The translations under genes were made by a program, and so were the position numbers. Positions 63,721-64,000 of a stretch of 64,000 nucleotides of DNA are shown here, piece after piece (the first letter of the stretch is position 1; each line of letters opens with the position of its first letter). The notes under the pieces are model-generated. The model was not told where the DNA came from, did no database searches, and saw only the letters and a list, made by a program, of their open reading frames with translations. The DNA is from Eopsaltria australis (Eukaryota; Chordata; Aves; Passeriformes; Petroicidae). The DNA is taken from NCBI GenBank assembly GCA_034509425.1, contig JAVTVJ010001699.1:186001-250000 (forward strand), in the 5' to 3' direction.

Positions 63721-64000
63721 AGATGAAGAAGAGTTGGATCCACTCTCTCTTTTTCAGTTGCATTGGAAACAAATTGAGATAAAATACTCTGAGCCAATTT
63801 TTTGTAGCCTGATATATTAGTTGGGTGTATATTATGCACTAACCTTCATCATTTTGTGTTGCTGAGAAGAAATAAAAGTATGTTTGAAAGGTGATTTTAG
63901 GAACTTGATCAGCTGTGTGTCTGTTTTTGCTGGCAACTGGAAGGTTGAAGATGAAATGAGTTCAGTTCAAGTATTAGTGTATATAGTGGTGGGAAAAAAC

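Larger units (their letters stand above)
55871..64000 (+). other. PDZRN4: PDZRN4 intron 3, last part within the window
   Basis: The intron continues to the window end; no exon, RNA gene or further transposon is recognised. It holds a TTTG repeat at 56818-56834, (AC)16 at 59802-59833, a GAA repeat at about 62145-62160 and T17 at 63198-63214. The last 1.4 kb has two stretches that look like candidate conserved noncoding elements. Confidence 0.65.

Noticed and set aside
1..64000. CRISPR arrays, operons, prophage, endogenous retrovirus or tRNA/rRNA genes
   Set aside because: No regularly spaced repeats, no LTR pairs, no retroviral motifs and no tRNA-like B boxes were seen; the composition and splice structure are those of a vertebrate gene.

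Overview
The window looks like nuclear DNA from a vertebrate, most probably a bird. It holds a spliced gene with GT-AG introns and a CpG island at its 5' end. The flanking and intronic DNA is AT-rich and poor in transposons, and the only transposons I recognise are two old CR1 LINE 3' fragments. I see no operons, ribosome binding sites or CRISPR arrays, nothing prokaryotic, and no viral genes.

Layout: 1 to about 7,700 is AT-rich upstream DNA in which I recognise no gene. A CpG island at about 7,840-9,350 holds the likely promoter, the 5' UTR and the first coding exon of the one gene I can support, the 5' end of PDZRN4 (PDZ domain-containing RING finger protein 4, LNX/PDZRN E3 ligase family), on the + strand. 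Three coding exons are visible: 8303-8932 (RING finger, one TRAF-type zinc finger, helical segment), 11140-11226 and 14974-15078 (first two-thirds of PDZ domain 1). All three junctions are phase 0 and have normal splice sites. The next exon, which should finish PDZ1, is not found. From 15,079 to the window end I read one large intron of at least 48.9 kb.

That intron and the upstream DNA hold homopolymer runs, a few microsatellites, two exact 17-bp tandem duplications, the CR1 relics and several homeodomain- or POU-motif clusters that could be conserved enhancers. The best of these are a cluster of three PBX/HOX-type sites near 63,600-63,684, a 9-bp-arm inverted repeat at 47,642-47,662, a duplicated TAATTA element at 32,584-32,601 and a POU-dimer-like element at 48,405-48,424. 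These are read from motifs only; I could not test conservation.

I did not find a new gene system. The most checkable observations are two overlapping upstream ORFs ahead of the PDZRN4 start, a reading frame that runs 95 codons into intron 1, loss of the second zinc-finger ligands, and the candidate enhancers.
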